This document shows, in pieces, positions 51,696 to 62,454 of a DNA stretch of 64,000 nucleotides (positions within the stretch are counted from its first letter, which is position 1; every line of letters begins with the position of its first letter). Location: positions 1-64,000 of the forward strand of contig JAIHAL010000004.1 of the NCBI GenBank assembly GCA_020054675.1, given 5' to 3'. A program made the position numbers and the translations under genes. Under the pieces are notes generated by a model that made no database searches, had not been told where the DNA came from, and worked only from the letters and a program-made list of their open reading frames with translations. This DNA is from Oscillospiraceae bacterium (GTDB taxonomy: Bacteria > Bacillota > Clostridia > Oscillospirales > Ruminococcaceae).

Positions 51696-53078
51696 TCAAA
51701 ACTTTAAGCTGCTGCACATCCCATGTCTTCCATCATATGTATCAAAAATTTTGTTATAAGGTCCATTTTTCATAACAATTAAAAATTTTCCTTTTAAGTA
51801 CCTTCTTACCGGTTTATATCCTTGCGGTAGCGGTATCCCAGTATCATAATCATAGACACCATACTGAGCATATGTGGCATCTACATAATGTGCTGGGGTA
51901 TCTTCAACCAAATATTCATGATCAACTATATCACTTTCCTTAATTATCGAATCCATTTTATCAAGCTCAAGTAAAAAATAATTCCATCTATAATTTTCTC
52001 CAAATCCTTCATAACACAAACATTTTGGTTTAACAACAAAACAAAAACCAAATGTAGTATGTAAATAAATACACCCTTCTTCAGCCGCTAATTCCGCATA
52101 ATTAAAATCCAAACCTCCTGTATCTGAAAAGATCATATGATTATATGCAGGCGTAGTTCCTACAACCTTTAACACCTTAACTATTTTATTGATATCTTTC
52201 CATATTGAAGATTCTGGAGAAACTAAACCAAATAATTGCTTATTTAAGAAATTCCAATCACTAGCCTGAGATTTGCTATAATCGGAATAAATATCAATCC
52301 ATTCTTTTAATCTTTCTTTAAACTCTCCTATATTTGGGCGTAAATCTGGACTATTATTAGTAGCATCTTTAAGCAACTCTTCTAATTCAACTAAATGGGT
52401 ATTTTTATATTTTTTCATATATCGTAAACTATGGCTACTATCTGAATAATTATAAACACCATCAAAGCCTTTTTCATTTCCTGAGAGTAACATCCACATT
52501 GTTTTTGCTAGTGAAAAAACATCAGCTTTCTTTCCATCCGCATATTTTGGATTTCTTTTCATTTCAGGAGCTATAGTGAATATAGCTCCTAACCCTTTAT
52601 CTGATTTTGTAAGATCATCGGGATTATCTGGAAAATCCACTAACCCAAAGTCGCCAAAAGAATATCTGTTATTATAATAATAAATATTTGAAGGTTTTAT
52701 ATCTCTATGCGAAATTCCCTTTTCATGAAGTTTTTCTAATGTTTCAGAAAGCTGAATAACTCCTGATACTATTTCATTTATTTTATTATCTTTCACATGA
52801 TTAAGTATTGGAGCAGCTATTGGCATTGTATACCAATATTCTTCTTCATTAAAATTAATTATTGGAATAATACCTGAAATATTAGTTGCATTATCTCTTG
52901 CTACCTTTATTTCATTGCTAAACCTAGTTTTCTTCTCTGGACTTTTATTATATAGTTCCTTTAATGCCAACCTATTTCCGGTAGATTTTTCTTCTACAAG
53001 ATATACCCTAGCATTTCCACCTTCTCCAAGTGTATCAATAACATTGAAATTCTCATGCCAACTATTTCGTTTTTCCAT
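51696..53078 (-). CDS. Hanks-type Ser/Thr protein kinase with unique C-terminal domain
   Basis: The protein is 460 aa from the ATG at 53078, five bases after AAAGGAGG. All kinase motifs are intact: glycine loop LGEGGNARVY (17-26), Lys40 in ALKEL, Glu56, HRDIKPSN (124-131) and DFG (143-145). APEMKR and the DVFSLAKTMWMLLSG segment (about 195-210) follow. The kinase domain ends near residue 270. The last 190 residues have no recognisable domain, no transmembrane helix and no PASTA repeats, so it differs from the housekeeping PrkC kinase. The DNA is AT-rich and lies beside a decayed IS66. It may form a defence or toxin-like pair with the next gene; that is inference. Confidence 0.85.
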   Translation of the reverse strand: MEKRNSWHENFNVIDTLGEGGNARVYLVEEKSTGNRLALKELYNKSPEKKTRFSNEIKVARDNATNISGIIPIINFNEEEYWYTMPIAAPILNHVKDNKINEIVSGVIQLSETLEKLHEKGISHRDIKPSNIYYYNNRYSFGDFGLVDFPDNPDDLTKSDKGLGAIFTIAPEMKRNPKYADGKKADVFSLAKTMWMLLSGNEKGFDGVYNYSDSSHSLRYMKKYKNTHLVELEELLKDATNNSPDLRPNIGEFKERLKEWIDIYSDYSKSQASDWNFLNKQLFGLVSPESSIWKDINKIVKVLKVVGTTPAYNHMIFSDTGGLDFNYAELAAEEGCIYLHTTFGFCFVVKPKCLCYEGFGENYRWNYFLLELDKMDSIIKESDIVDHEYLVEDTPAHYVDATYAQYGVYDYDTGIPLPQGYKPVRRYLKGKFLIVMKNGPYNKIFDTYDGRHGMCSSLKF

Positions 53079-53362
53079 ATATGCCTCCTTTAATAAATTC
53101 TCAAATTCTTCATTTATCTCTATTTTTCTATGAAGCAATTTGAGCAAATTGTTCTTTTTTTATTTCCATACAACCATTACACCATATTTTATCCTTTAAT
53201 TCAATAGTGTTAACGTATCCCCTCCATCATCCGTATCTCCTCATCCATCCCGCGTCTGGCGGGGATGATGGGAACGTGGTAAAATAAAATCAGTCAATGA
53301 AATCGGCTGCTGTAATTGATGTATTTTGTGAATGGCTGAGTTTGTTTTTGCTTAAAACCCCT

Positions 53363-53776
53363 TTATTTTATATAGTAATATTCCGGCAGACTTGCCCAAG
53401 GAAGGAGCTTTTGCAAATCTTCTTCAGATGGAGAATCCCCAAGCTTCGGGAACTCTGTCAACAGGAAAACCAGATAACCGTAAACATCAAGCCCGTTCAT
53501 TTTTGCGCTTTCAATGATGGTAAAGCACATCGCGCTGGCAGCTGCACCTTTGTCGGTATCAGCGAACAAAAAGTTTTTTCTTGCAATTACAAAAGGCCTT
53601 TGGGCATGCAGTCAACCCATTTTCGCCTTGCATGTGCCCAGCACCCCACATGAATCGCATTTATGGCGGCATGGATAATGTCTTCCAACAGCAGTTCCTT
53701 TGCCATTAACTCGCACAACGGAACAAACCATTGCGAACTGCGGATAATCCAGTTCGCCAGCATGTTGGTGTATAAT
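53363..53776 (-). pseudogene. IS66 transposase tnpC, internally deleted and frameshifted
   Basis: Pieces of the IS66 transposase survive in different frames. They are LANWIIRSSQWFVPLCELMAKELL, then GCWAHARRKWVDCMPKG, then RKNFLFADTDKGAAASAM running to IIESAKMNGLDVYGYLVFLLTEFP and LLPWASLPEYYYIK at the end. The catalytic DET region and most of the centre are missing. This copy cannot transpose by itself. Confidence 0.85.
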
Positions 53777-53871
53777 AAAATCCAGCAATTTTGGCACTTT
53801 TTGATGTAGAATTATTCTGTTGGATATTATGCAAAGTATTCCTCAAATCAAGGGATGGGATGTTGAAAACT

Positions 53872-54513
53872 TCAGACTGCATCGCTTGGGATTTTCTTTT
53901 TAATTGCTCTTGGTTGATTTATTGAAAGTCCCTGCATTAGCCACACAAATTGTTCCTTTGAAAGCAATCTTGCTTCCTTTTCATTTCTCGGCCATTGGAA
54001 TGCGCCATTATCAAGACGCTTGTACAGCAGCAGGAATCCGTCTTCATCCCATAAAAGAGCCTTCATTCTGTCACTCCTTCTGCCGCAGAAAAGAAACAGG
54101 CCTCCTCCAAATGGATTTAATCCATAATTTTGCTTTACTATTGCGGCAAGGCCGTCAATTGAAAGCCTCATGTCCGTATATCCGCAAACAAGATAAACTT
54201 GCGGAGCGTTTATTCCCCCTAACATTTCAGCGCTCCTATATACCATGCGCAGCGTTTCAGGTGAAACATCAACCGGAAGTTCAAGCGTAAACCCCGCTGT
54301 CCTGATTTTTATTTCCCCATTGGAACACGGCATTGAAATCGGAACTATTGCACGGACTTCCTTTGTCCGGCGCAATTTTCTCATCCGATAATAGTATGTC
54401 TTTATATTTATTCCATTCTCCCTGCACCATTCAGACACCGTTAGTCCGCTGCTTTTGCAGGACTTTATCATTTCCTCCCAGCGTCTTAAAATTTCTTCCT
54501 TTTCTTTCATCAC
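53872..54513 (-). CDS. IS66 TnpA-TnpB fused protein
   Basis: The 213-aa protein joins two IS66 accessory proteins that are normally separate. The N-terminal part (residues 1-70) is TnpA-like: ILRRWEEMIKSCKSSGLTVSEWCRENGINIKTYYYRMRKLR. The C-terminal part (about 103-200) is TnpB-like: QVYLVCGYTDMRLSIDGLAAIVKQNYG, GLFLFCGRRSDRMKALLWDEDGFLLLYKRLDNGAFQWPR. The join near residue 100 probably reflects a deletion of the original stop/start. The start may be GTG (54513) or ATG (54510) behind AAGGAG. With tnpC broken it is probably inactive. Confidence 0.85.
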   Translation of the reverse strand: MMKEKEEILRRWEEMIKSCKSSGLTVSEWCRENGINIKTYYYRMRKLRRTKEVRAIVPISMPCSNGEIKIRTAGFTLELPVDVSPETLRMVYRSAEMLGGINAPQVYLVCGYTDMRLSIDGLAAIVKQNYGLNPFGGGLFLFCGRRSDRMKALLWDEDGFLLLYKRLDNGAFQWPRNEKEARLLSKEQFVWLMQGLSINQPRAIKKKIPSDAV

Positions 54514-54695
54514 TCTTAGCTCCTTCCTTTGGAGCTATTCTACCACACTTTCCTCCCTCACGCTAGACGCGGGGTGAATGAGAGGATACTATGTTTTCTC
54601 ATCAAAATTTCAAAATAAAACAGGTGGCAGTCTGATTACCACCACCTGTCTTCTCTCATTTTTTTCGGATTTACCACAACTATTGACAAAGAGCC

Positions 54696-54711
54696 AAAAT
54701 GTCAATAAATG
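54696..54711 (+). repeat. 16-bp direct repeat, right copy
   Basis: AAAATGTCAATAAATG, identical to 50589-50604. It lies between the IS66 remnant and the rpoC terminator. Confidence 0.55.
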
Positions 54712-54727
54712 AAGATGGAAAGGAATC

Positions 54728-54761
54728 AAAAAAGACGGCCGAAAGTTTCGACCGTCTTTTT
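54728..54761 (-). terminator. terminator of the rpoBC operon
   Basis: Outer stem AAAAAGACGG (54729-54738) / CCGTCTTTTT (54752-54761), with an inner CGAAA/TTTCG pairing and T runs outside. It lies about 50 bp after the rpoC stop. Confidence 0.92.
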
Positions 54762-54809
54762 GAAATTATTGATAGAATTCAATAAGTTCCTTTTGAGAAA
54801 AATTTAATA

Positions 54810-57800
54810 TCAGCGGTTTGCTGCTGCCTGTGCATGCTCCAATGCTTCGTTCTTGACAACTTCAACATTGTTGTAAATATCCATGCCGGTACCGGCAGGA
54901 ATAAGTTTACCGATAATAACATTTTCCTTAAGCCCCTGCAAGTAATCGCTCTTGCCCCTGATTGCGGCATCGGTAAGCGCCTTTGTCGTTTCCTGGAAGG
55001 ATGCTGCCGAAAGGAACGAATCGGAGTTTGAAGATGCCTTCGTAATACCTTGAAGAACAGGAATATAAGAAACAAATTCCAAATTTTCTTCTCCGGCATC
55101 CATACGCGCCCTGATTTTTTCGTTTTCCTCTTCAACTTCCCTCTTGTCAACAAGAGCACCCGGCAGCAGATAACTGCTTCCGCCATCCTCAATCTTAACT
55201 TTTCTAAGCATCTGGCGGACTATTACCTCAATGTGCCTGTCATTGATATCAACACCCTGAAGTCTGTACACCTTTTGAACTTCGCTGATGATATAATTCT
55301 GAACGGCCTGCTCGCCCTTTACGGCAAGTATGTCATTGGGGTTGATTGAGCCTTCGGTAAGAGGATCGCCGGCGTTAATCTTATCCCCATCCCTTACCCT
55401 TATCTTATAACCGTAAGGTATTGGATAGCTTTCTTCAGTCATGTCATCAGCAGTAACTATAATTGTCCTTATTTTCTTTATGTCCTCTATGCGGACGCTT
55501 CCCGCTATCCTTGAAATTATTGCGGCATTCTTCGGACGGCGGCTTTCAAAGAGCTCTTCTACACGCGGCAGACCCTGTGTGATGTCCTCCGCGGAAGCAA
55601 TTCCTCCCGTATGGAACGTTCTCATTGTAAGCTGTGTTCCGGGCTCGCCGATTGATTGTGCGGCGATAATTCCTACCGCTTCTCCGACCGCAACAAGGTT
55701 TCCGTTTGCAAGGTTCGCACCATAGCACTTTGCACACACGCCATGCTTTGCCTTGCAGGTAAGCACTGAACGTATAGCTATGCTTGGAATATTGTTTTCT
55801 TTAAGGTAATCGGCAACCTTTTTGGCATCATCCTCAGTCATAAGCTTATTCTTGGACATTACAAGCTCGCCTGATGAATTCTTCAAATCCTTTGCCAAAT
55901 AGCGTCCGGCAAGACGTTCTGTCATTCGCTCGATTATTTCGTTGCCGTTTTTGATTTCATAAACTTCTATTCCGTCGCCTGTGCCGCAGTCATGCTCACG
56001 GATGATAACATCCTGCGAAACGTCTACAAGACGTCTTGTAAGATAACCGGAGTCCGCGGTTCTGAGTGCCGTATCAGCAAGTCCTTTTCTTGCACCACGC
56101 GAAGAAATGAAGTATTCCAAAACGTTAAGTCCTTCACGGTAATTTGCACGAATCGGAATTTCAATCGTCGTACCGGAAGTATTTGCAATAAGTCCGCGCA
56201 TTCCGGCAAGCTGCCTTATCTGGTTTATGCTTCCGCGCGCTCCGGAATCAGCCATCATGAATATCGGGTTGTATTTGCCCAAATTGGATTTAAGCGCACC
56301 GGTCACCTCATCGGTTGCCTTATTCCAAATTTCAATGACTCTCTTGGATTTTTCGGCGGAAGAAATATAACCTCTTTTGAATTGGGCGTTGATTTTTCTT
56401 ATCTGCTCATCCGCTTGGGCAAGGATATCCTTTTTCTGCGGCGGAATTGTCGCATCGCAAACGGCAACTGTTATTGCCGCCTTTGTTGAGAATTTAAAGC
56501 CCATTGCCTTTATTTTGTCAAGCACTTCCGAAGTGGTGGTAGTTCCGTGGATTCTTATGCACCTTTCGATAATATCCGAAAGCTGTGATTTTTTTACAAG
56601 GAAGGAAATTTCCAAATCAAACTGCTTGTTGGAGTCTGTTCTGTCAACAAACCCCAAATCCTGAGGGATGTTTTCGTTAAAGATAAGTCTTCCCACCGTG
56701 CAGTCAATAAGCTTGGAAATCTTTTTATCGCCGATTTCCTTTGTCATCCTGACCTTTATTGCCGCATGAAGTGAAACTGCGCCCTCATGATATGCCATGA
56801 TTGCCTCATTGGGGTCACGGAACACTTTGCCTTCTCCAAGTTCGCCTTCTTTTTGCATAGTAAGGTAATACGAGCCAAGCACCATGTCCTGCGATGGAAC
56901 CGCAACCGGACGTCCGTCTGACGGCTTTAAGAGGTTGTTTGCGGCAAGCATCAAAAATCTTGCTTCCGCCTGCGCCTCCGCCGAAAGCGGAAGGTGAACG
57001 GCCATCTGGTCGCCGTCAAAGTCGGCATTATAAGCCGTACATACAAGCGGGTGAAGCTTTAAAGCCCTGCCCTCTACAAGCACAGGTTCAAATGCCTGAA
57101 TTCCAAGCCTGTGGAGCGTAGGAGCACGGTTGAGCAGCACCGGATGCCCTTGAATTACGTTTTCAAGTGCGTCCCAAACCTCGTTCTTTGCCCTTTCAAC
57201 CATCTTTCTTGCGCTCTTTATGTTGTTTACAAGTTTTGTATCAACAAGCCTCTTCATTACAAAAGGCTTGAAGAGTTCAAGAGCCATTTCCTTCGGAAGA
57301 CCACACTGGTACATTTTAAGTTCCGGCCCTACGACGATAACCGAACGTCCCGAATAGTCAACACGCTTTCCGAGGAGGTTTTGACGGAAACGTCCCTGCT
57401 TTCCCTTAAGCATATCCGAAAGAGATTTAAGTGCGCGGTTATTAGGGCCCGTAACAGGCCTTCCGTGTCTGCCGTTGTCTATAAGGGCATCAACAGCCTC
57501 TTGCAGCATTCTCTTTTCATTTCTTATAATTATGTCAGGAGCTTCAAGCTCAATCATTTTCTTTAAACGGTTGTTTCTGTTTATAACCCTGCGGTAAAGG
57601 TCGTTGAGGTCGGAAGTAGCATACCTTCCGCCGTCAAGCATTACCATAGGGCGAAGCTCCGGCGGGATTACCGGAATAACGTCAAGAATCATCCATTCCG
57701 GTTTATTGCCGGAAAGTCTGAATGCCTCAACGATTTCAAGCCTTTTCAAAAGCTTTAATTTTTTCTGTCCCGGAGGAAGGTCCTTTATTTCCTCTTTAAG

Positions 57801-58367
57801 CTCAGCCGAAAGCTTATCCAAGTCAATTTCCTGCAAAAGCTTCTTTATTGCCTCGGCGCCCATCTCCGCCTTAAACTCATCCTCATACTTTTCGCGCATG
57901 TCAAGGTATTCCTTTTCGCTGAGGAGCTGTTTTTTGGTAAGAACGGTATTGCCGGGGTCAATTACTATATATTTTGTAAAATACAAAACTTCTTCAAGGC
58001 GCTTTTGCGATATTTCAAGCATCTGCCCTATTCTTGAAGGAGTACCTTTAAAATACCAGATATGGGAAACGGGAGCAGCAAGCTCAATATGTCCCATTCT
58101 TTCACGCCTAACCTTTGCGCGGGTAACCTCAACACCGCATCTATCGCAAACCTTGCCTTTGAAACGGATTTTCTTATACTTTCCGCAATGACATTCCCAG
58201 TCCTTTGTGGGGCCGAAAATCCTCTCACAGAAAAGCCCGTCGCGTTCAGGCTTTTGAGTACGGTAATTTATGGTTTCCGGCCTTTCAACCATGCCGTGCG
58301 ACCATGCCCTTATCTGTTCCGGCGAAGCAAGGCCTATTTTTATAGATTCAAAAGCATTAAATTCCAA
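54810..58367 (-). CDS. rpoC: RNA polymerase beta' subunit
   Basis: The 1185-aa protein is the largest subunit of the core enzyme. The N-terminal zinc site [23 protein letters not shown] and [20 protein letters not shown] are clear. The absolutely conserved catalytic [12 protein letters not shown] holds the Mg2+ aspartates. The trigger-loop/bridge region and the second zinc cluster near [17 protein letters not shown] follow. The start codon is TTG (58367), seven bases after GAGGGG; no ATG fits there. It is 32 bp downstream of rpoB and full length. Confidence 0.98.
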   Translation of the reverse strand: MEFNAFESIKIGLASPEQIRAWSHGMVERPETINYRTQKPERDGLFCERIFGPTKDWECHCGKYKKIRFKGKVCDRCGVEVTRAKVRRERMGHIELAAPVSHIWYFKGTPSRIGQMLEISQKRLEEVLYFTKYIVIDPGNTVLTKKQLLSEKEYLDMREKYEDEFKAEMGAEAIKKLLQEIDLDKLSAELKEEIKDLPPGQKKLKLLKRLEIVEAFRLSGNKPEWMILDVIPVIPPELRPMVMLDGGRYATSDLNDLYRRVINRNNRLKKMIELEAPDIIIRNEKRMLQEAVDALIDNGRHGRPVTGPNNRALKSLSDMLKGKQGRFRQNLLGKRVDYSGRSVIVVGPELKMYQCGLPKEMALELFKPFVMKRLVDTKLVNNIKSARKMVERAKNEVWDALENVIQGHPVLLNRAPTLHRLGIQAFEPVLVEGRALKLHPLVCTAYNADFDGDQMAVHLPLSAEAQAEARFLMLAANNLLKPSDGRPVAVPSQDMVLGSYYLTMQKEGELGEGKVFRDPNEAIMAYHEGAVSLHAAIKVRMTKEIGDKKISKLIDCTVGRLIFNENIPQDLGFVDRTDSNKQFDLEISFLVKKSQLSDIIERCIRIHGTTTTSEVLDKIKAMGFKFSTKAAITVAVCDATIPPQKKDILAQADEQIRKINAQFKRGYISSAEKSKRVIEIWNKATDEVTGALKSNLGKYNPIFMMADSGARGSINQIRQLAGMRGLIANTSGTTIEIPIRANYREGLNVLEYFISSRGARKGLADTALRTADSGYLTRRLVDVSQDVIIREHDCGTGDGIEVYEIKNGNEIIERMTERLAGRYLAKDLKNSSGELVMSKNKLMTEDDAKKVADYLKENNIPSIAIRSVLTCKAKHGVCAKCYGANLANGNLVAVGEAVGIIAAQSIGEPGTQLTMRTFHTGGIASAEDITQGLPRVEELFESRRPKNAAIISRIAGSVRIEDIKKIRTIIVTADDMTEESYPIPYGYKIRVRDGDKINAGDPLTEGSINPNDILAVKGEQAVQNYIISEVQKVYRLQGVDINDRHIEVIVRQMLRKVKIEDGGSSYLLPGALVDKREVEEENEKIRARMDAGEENLEFVSYIPVLQGITKASSNSDSFLSAASFQETTKALTDAAIRGKSDYLQGLKENVIIGKLIPAGTGMDIYNNVEVVKNEALEHAQAAANR

Positions 58368-58399
58368 ACTGCAACCCCTCTTTCACAATAGCCGAGATA

Positions 58400-61300
58400 T
58401 TAAATGCCGTCGTCGTCAAAGTTGAACAAATCTTCGTCATTCATGGCATCGCTGTCAATGTCCTCAAACTCATCATCGGAATTTTCCATTGAATATCCCT
58501 CGTCAAGGTCACCCTCGTCAATGACATCTTCCGCAAATTCCTCATCCGAAACAGGCTGTGGTATGATTTCGTCGTCTTCCTCAAAGGTTTGCTTCAAATC
58601 AATTTCCTGTTCATTGGAATCAAGCACTCTGACATCAAGGCAAAGCGATTGAAGTTCCTTTATCAATACCTTGAATGATTCCGGAATGCCCGGCTTAGGC
58701 ACATTCTGTCCCTTTACTATGGCCTCGTAAGTCTTTACGCGTCCAACAGTATCGTCGGATTTAACGGTGAGTATCTCTTGAAGCGTATAAGCTGCTCCGT
58801 ATGCTTCAAGCGCCCAAACTTCCATCTCTCCGAATCTCTGTCCGCCGAACTGCGCCTTTCCTCCAAGCGGCTGCTGGGTGACAAGCGAATACGGTCCAAC
58901 CGAACGCGCGTGTATCTTATCGTCAACAAGGTGGTGGAGTTTAAGATAATACATATATCCGACGGTTACGGGATTGTCAAACTTTTCCCCTGTACGTCCG
59001 TCATAAAGCGTAAATTTTCCATCTTCCGGCATTCCCGCCGCTTTAAAGCATTCGCGGATATCCTCTTCGCGCGCGCCGTCAAATACAGGCGTCATAATCT
59101 TCCAGCCAAGAGCCTTTGCCGCCATTCCAAGATGGACTTCAAGCACCTGACCGATATTCATACGCGAAGGAACGCCAAGAGGATTCAAAACAATGTCAAG
59201 AGGGGTTCCATCCTCCATAAACGGCATATCTTCCTGCGGGAGAATTCTTGAAACTACACCCTTGTTTCCGTGACGGCCAGCCATCTTGTCGCCGACGGAA
59301 ATTTTTCTTTTCTGGGCAATATAGCAACGGACAAGCTTGTTTACTCCGGGAGAAAGCTCATCGCAGTTTTCCCTTGTAAACACCTTAACGTCAACAATAA
59401 CTCCGGCTTCGCCATGAGGAACCCTAAGGGAATTATCCCTTACCTCCCTTGCCTTTTCGCCGAAAATAGCCCTCAAAAGCCTTTCCTCGGCGGTAAGCTC
59501 GGTTTCGCCCTTGGGAGTTACCTTTCCGACAAGTATATCGCCGGCCCTTACCTCGGCGCCTATGCGGATAATTCCGTTTTCGTCAAGGTCTTTAAGCGCA
59601 TCCTCACCGACATTCGGAATATCCCTTGTTATCTCTTCGGGTCCAAGCTTTGTATCCCTTGCCTCGATTTCATATTCCTCAATATGAATGGAAGTATAAA
59701 CATCCTCGCGGACGAGACGTTCATTCAAAAGCACCGCGTCCTCGTAGTTATAGCCTTCCCAAGTCATAAAGCCAATAAGCGCATTCTTTCCGAGCGAAAT
59801 TTCACCGTTTGCAGTTGCAGGGCCGTCGGCAATAACATCGCCGGCTTTAACCTCGTCGCCCTTATTTACTATCGGTTTTTGATTTATACAGGTGCCTTGG
59901 TTGGAACGCTTGAATTTAGTAAGCTTATAAGAAGTAAGCTTTCCTGTTCCTTCCTTTACAACTATTTCATCAGAAGAGACCTTTTCCACTACTCCGTCAT
60001 TTTTTGCGACAATGCAGACTCCGGAGTCAACCGCAGCCTTGTATTCCATTCCCGTTCCGACAATCGGGTTTTCCGGCTTTAAAAGCGGCACTGCCTGACG
60101 CTGCATGTTTGAGCCCATGAGCGCACGGTTTGCGTCGTCGTTTTCAAGGAACGGAATCATTGATGTCGCAATGGATACCATCATTCGCGGCGAAACATCC
60201 ATGAAATCCACGCGTTCCCTTTCGCATTCTATAATCTGGTCACGGTAGCGCGCGGTAACATAATTGTTCTTGAATTTATTTTCTTCATCAAGAGGTTCAT
60301 TTGCCTGGGCGATTATATAATTATCCTCAACATCGGCGGTCATATAGACAACCTCGTCGGTAACAACGCCTGTCGCCTTGTCCACCCTCCTGTAAGGAGC
60401 TTCTATAAATCCATATTCGTTTATCCTTGCAAAACTTGCAAGATAGGAAATAAGTCCGATGTTCGGTCCTTCAGGGGTTTCAATAGGACACATTCTTCCA
60501 TAGTGGCTGTAATGAACGTCACGAACTTCAAATCCGGCGCGGTCTCTTGAAAGACCTCCGGGGCCAAGGGCGGAAAGACGCCTCTTATGCGTAAGCTCGG
60601 CAAGAGGGTTTGTCTGGTCCATGAACTGGGAAAGAGGTGACGAACCAAAAAATTCCTTGATTGCAGCGGTTATCGGCCTTATATTTATAAGCACCTGCGG
60701 AGTGATTACATCCATATCCTGCGCCTGAATGTTCATTCTTTCGCGGATAACCCTTTCCATTCTGGCAAAGCCTATCCTGAACTGGTTCTGCAAGAGCTCG
60801 CCCACGGAACGGATTCTTCTGTTGCCCAAATGGTCAATGTCATCAACCATTCCTACGCCTTCGCAGAGGTTTATAAAGTAACTTACGGTAGCATATATGT
60901 CATCAAGTGTTATATGCTTTGGCACAAGGTCATCCACACGCTTCTTTATTACCTCTTCCACATCCTCAGGAGCGGTTTGTTCAAGGATTTCCCTTAAAAC
61001 TTTAAAAGATACTTTTTCGTTTATTTCGCATTTTGATGCGTCTATGCCATAAAGCTCAAGGTACGGCTTTATTTCAACCATGCCGTTGCCTATGATTTTA
61101 ACTTCCTTTTCCTCGGTTTTTGTGGTGGTTTCACCGGTCGGGGATGTATGTGTTTCTTTCCTCTCAACCCTTACAAACACCTCGGATACACCGGCCTGTT
61201 CTATTTCGCAGGCCTTATCGTATCTTATCGTTTCGCCTTCCTCGGCAAGTATTTCTCCCGTCAGAGGATTTACAACCGGTCTTGAAAGCGTATGCCCGGC

Positions 61301-62161
61301 AAGTCTTGAAGCAATTCCAAGCTTCTTATTATATTTATAACGTCCGAATTTGGACAAATCATATCTCTTTGCATCAAAAAACAAAGCATTAAGATGTGCA
61401 AGCGCACTGTCAACCGTTGGCGGTTCTCCCGGGCGAAGCTTTTTATACACTTCAAGCAAAGCTTCCTCGGTATTTTTAGTAGAATCCTTTTGCAGGATTG
61501 TCTGCTTAAGCCTTTCATCAGTGCCGAAAATTTCTTCAATTTCGGCATCGCTGCCGCAGCCCAATGCCCTTATGAAAGTGGTAAGCGGAATTTTTCTATT
61601 CTTGTCTATCCTTACATAAACAACATCGTTTGAATCCATTTCATATTCAAGCCAAGCGCCTCTGTTCGGGATTACGGTTGCCTTGAAAAGGTCCTTTCCG
61701 GTCTTGTCCTTCTCAAAAGAATAATAAACGCCCGGAGAGCGCACAAGCTGTGAAACTATAACACGTTCCGCACCGTTTATAATAAAGGTTCCGCTGTCCG
61801 TCATCAGCGGGAAATCTCCCATAAAAACTTCATTTTCTTTTACGTCGCCGGTTTCCTTGTTCCAAAGGGTGACTTTGACTCTAAGCGGAGCCGCATAAGT
61901 GACATCCCTTTCTTTGCATTCGGCAATAGAATACTTAGGTTCCTCGTCAATCCGATAATCAACAAAGTTCAGCACCAAATTCCCGTTGTAGTCGCTTATT
62001 GCCGACACATCACGGAATACTTCTTTCAGCCCCTCCTCAAGAAACCATTTGTACGAGTTCTTCTGCACCTCGATAAGGTTCGGCATATCAAGAACTTCAT
62101 TGATTTTCCCGAAACTCATCCTTACGTTCTTACCAAGCTGCTTCGGCTTGACATTCACCAT
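58400..62161 (-). CDS. rpoB: RNA polymerase beta subunit
   Basis: The protein is 1253 aa from the ATG at 62161, preceded at some distance by AAAGGAG; upstream in-frame codons extend the frame but do not match the family N-terminus ([19 protein letters not shown]). The rifampicin region is intact: [69 protein letters not shown] and [24 protein letters not shown] follow. The C-terminus is an Asp/Glu-rich tail of about 60 residues. The rifampicin-pocket residues look wild type. Confidence 0.98.
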   Translation of the reverse strand: MVNVKPKQLGKNVRMSFGKINEVLDMPNLIEVQKNSYKWFLEEGLKEVFRDVSAISDYNGNLVLNFVDYRIDEEPKYSIAECKERDVTYAAPLRVKVTLWNKETGDVKENEVFMGDFPLMTDSGTFIINGAERVIVSQLVRSPGVYYSFEKDKTGKDLFKATVIPNRGAWLEYEMDSNDVVYVRIDKNRKIPLTTFIRALGCGSDAEIEEIFGTDERLKQTILQKDSTKNTEEALLEVYKKLRPGEPPTVDSALAHLNALFFDAKRYDLSKFGRYKYNKKLGIASRLAGHTLSRPVVNPLTGEILAEEGETIRYDKACEIEQAGVSEVFVRVERKETHTSPTGETTTKTEEKEVKIIGNGMVEIKPYLELYGIDASKCEINEKVSFKVLREILEQTAPEDVEEVIKKRVDDLVPKHITLDDIYATVSYFINLCEGVGMVDDIDHLGNRRIRSVGELLQNQFRIGFARMERVIRERMNIQAQDMDVITPQVLINIRPITAAIKEFFGSSPLSQFMDQTNPLAELTHKRRLSALGPGGLSRDRAGFEVRDVHYSHYGRMCPIETPEGPNIGLISYLASFARINEYGFIEAPYRRVDKATGVVTDEVVYMTADVEDNYIIAQANEPLDEENKFKNNYVTARYRDQIIECERERVDFMDVSPRMMVSIATSMIPFLENDDANRALMGSNMQRQAVPLLKPENPIVGTGMEYKAAVDSGVCIVAKNDGVVEKVSSDEIVVKEGTGKLTSYKLTKFKRSNQGTCINQKPIVNKGDEVKAGDVIADGPATANGEISLGKNALIGFMTWEGYNYEDAVLLNERLVREDVYTSIHIEEYEIEARDTKLGPEEITRDIPNVGEDALKDLDENGIIRIGAEVRAGDILVGKVTPKGETELTAEERLLRAIFGEKAREVRDNSLRVPHGEAGVIVDVKVFTRENCDELSPGVNKLVRCYIAQKRKISVGDKMAGRHGNKGVVSRILPQEDMPFMEDGTPLDIVLNPLGVPSRMNIGQVLEVHLGMAAKALGWKIMTPVFDGAREEDIRECFKAAGMPEDGKFTLYDGRTGEKFDNPVTVGYMYYLKLHHLVDDKIHARSVGPYSLVTQQPLGGKAQFGGQRFGEMEVWALEAYGAAYTLQEILTVKSDDTVGRVKTYEAIVKGQNVPKPGIPESFKVLIKELQSLCLDVRVLDSNEQEIDLKQTFEEDDEIIPQPVSDEEFAEDVIDEGDLDEGYSMENSDDEFEDIDSDAMNDEDLFNFDDDGI

Positions 62162-62345
62162 AGGCTCAATCACTCCTTTATTTATTTGCGGAAACTGAAT
62201 CCTGTGTATCATGACAGAATATCTCAAAACGGCAAAAAGGTTCGCACATTTTTCAAAAAAAGTATTGAAATCAAAGCTGACATATGATATACTAAATAAA
62301 AAATCAGGCTTAAAAGTCTAAAATTCCATTATGATACAGTATATT

Positions 62346-62374
62346 ATTATACTATATTAAATCCCTTTTGTCAA
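62346..62374 (-). promoter_or_regulatory. promoter of rpoBC
   Basis: Minus-strand TTGACA (62374-62369), a 17-bp spacer and TATAAT (62351-62346), full consensus. The leader to rpoB would be about 175 nt. Confidence 0.88.
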
Positions 62375-62400
62375 TCAAAACAAAAATAATCAGCACATTA

Positions 62401-62430
62401 AACCGTATCCCTTTCCAAAGGGATACGGTT
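62401..62430. terminator. terminator after the FUSC gene
   Basis: A perfect 14-bp stem (62401-62414 with 62417-62430) with a 2-nt loop, just after the FUSC gene stop and before the rpoBC promoter. Confidence 0.8.
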
Positions 62431-62454
62431 ATTGTTGTTTTTGCATAAATTGAT

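Larger units (their letters stand above)
53215..54589 (-). mobile_element. Decayed IS66-family insertion sequence
   Basis: The element holds a tnpA/tnpB-type frame and a broken tnpC. Its ends are related inverted sequences: both begin GTATCC (53215 on plus, 54589 on minus) and share the inner block CCGCGTCT(G/A)GCG and GTGGTA(A/G)AATA. A full IS66 is about 2.5 kb; this one is 1.4 kb, so about half is lost. The 8 bp flanking each end do not match, so the target duplication has decayed or the element has recombined. Confidence 0.85.

Noticed and set aside
53297-53653. 118-codon plus-strand frame at the IS66 remnant.
   Set aside because: It is antisense to recognisable tnpC fragments.
59270-60082. 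270-codon plus-strand open frame inside rpoB.
   Set aside because: It mirrors highly conserved rpoB codons; open antisense frames are expected there.
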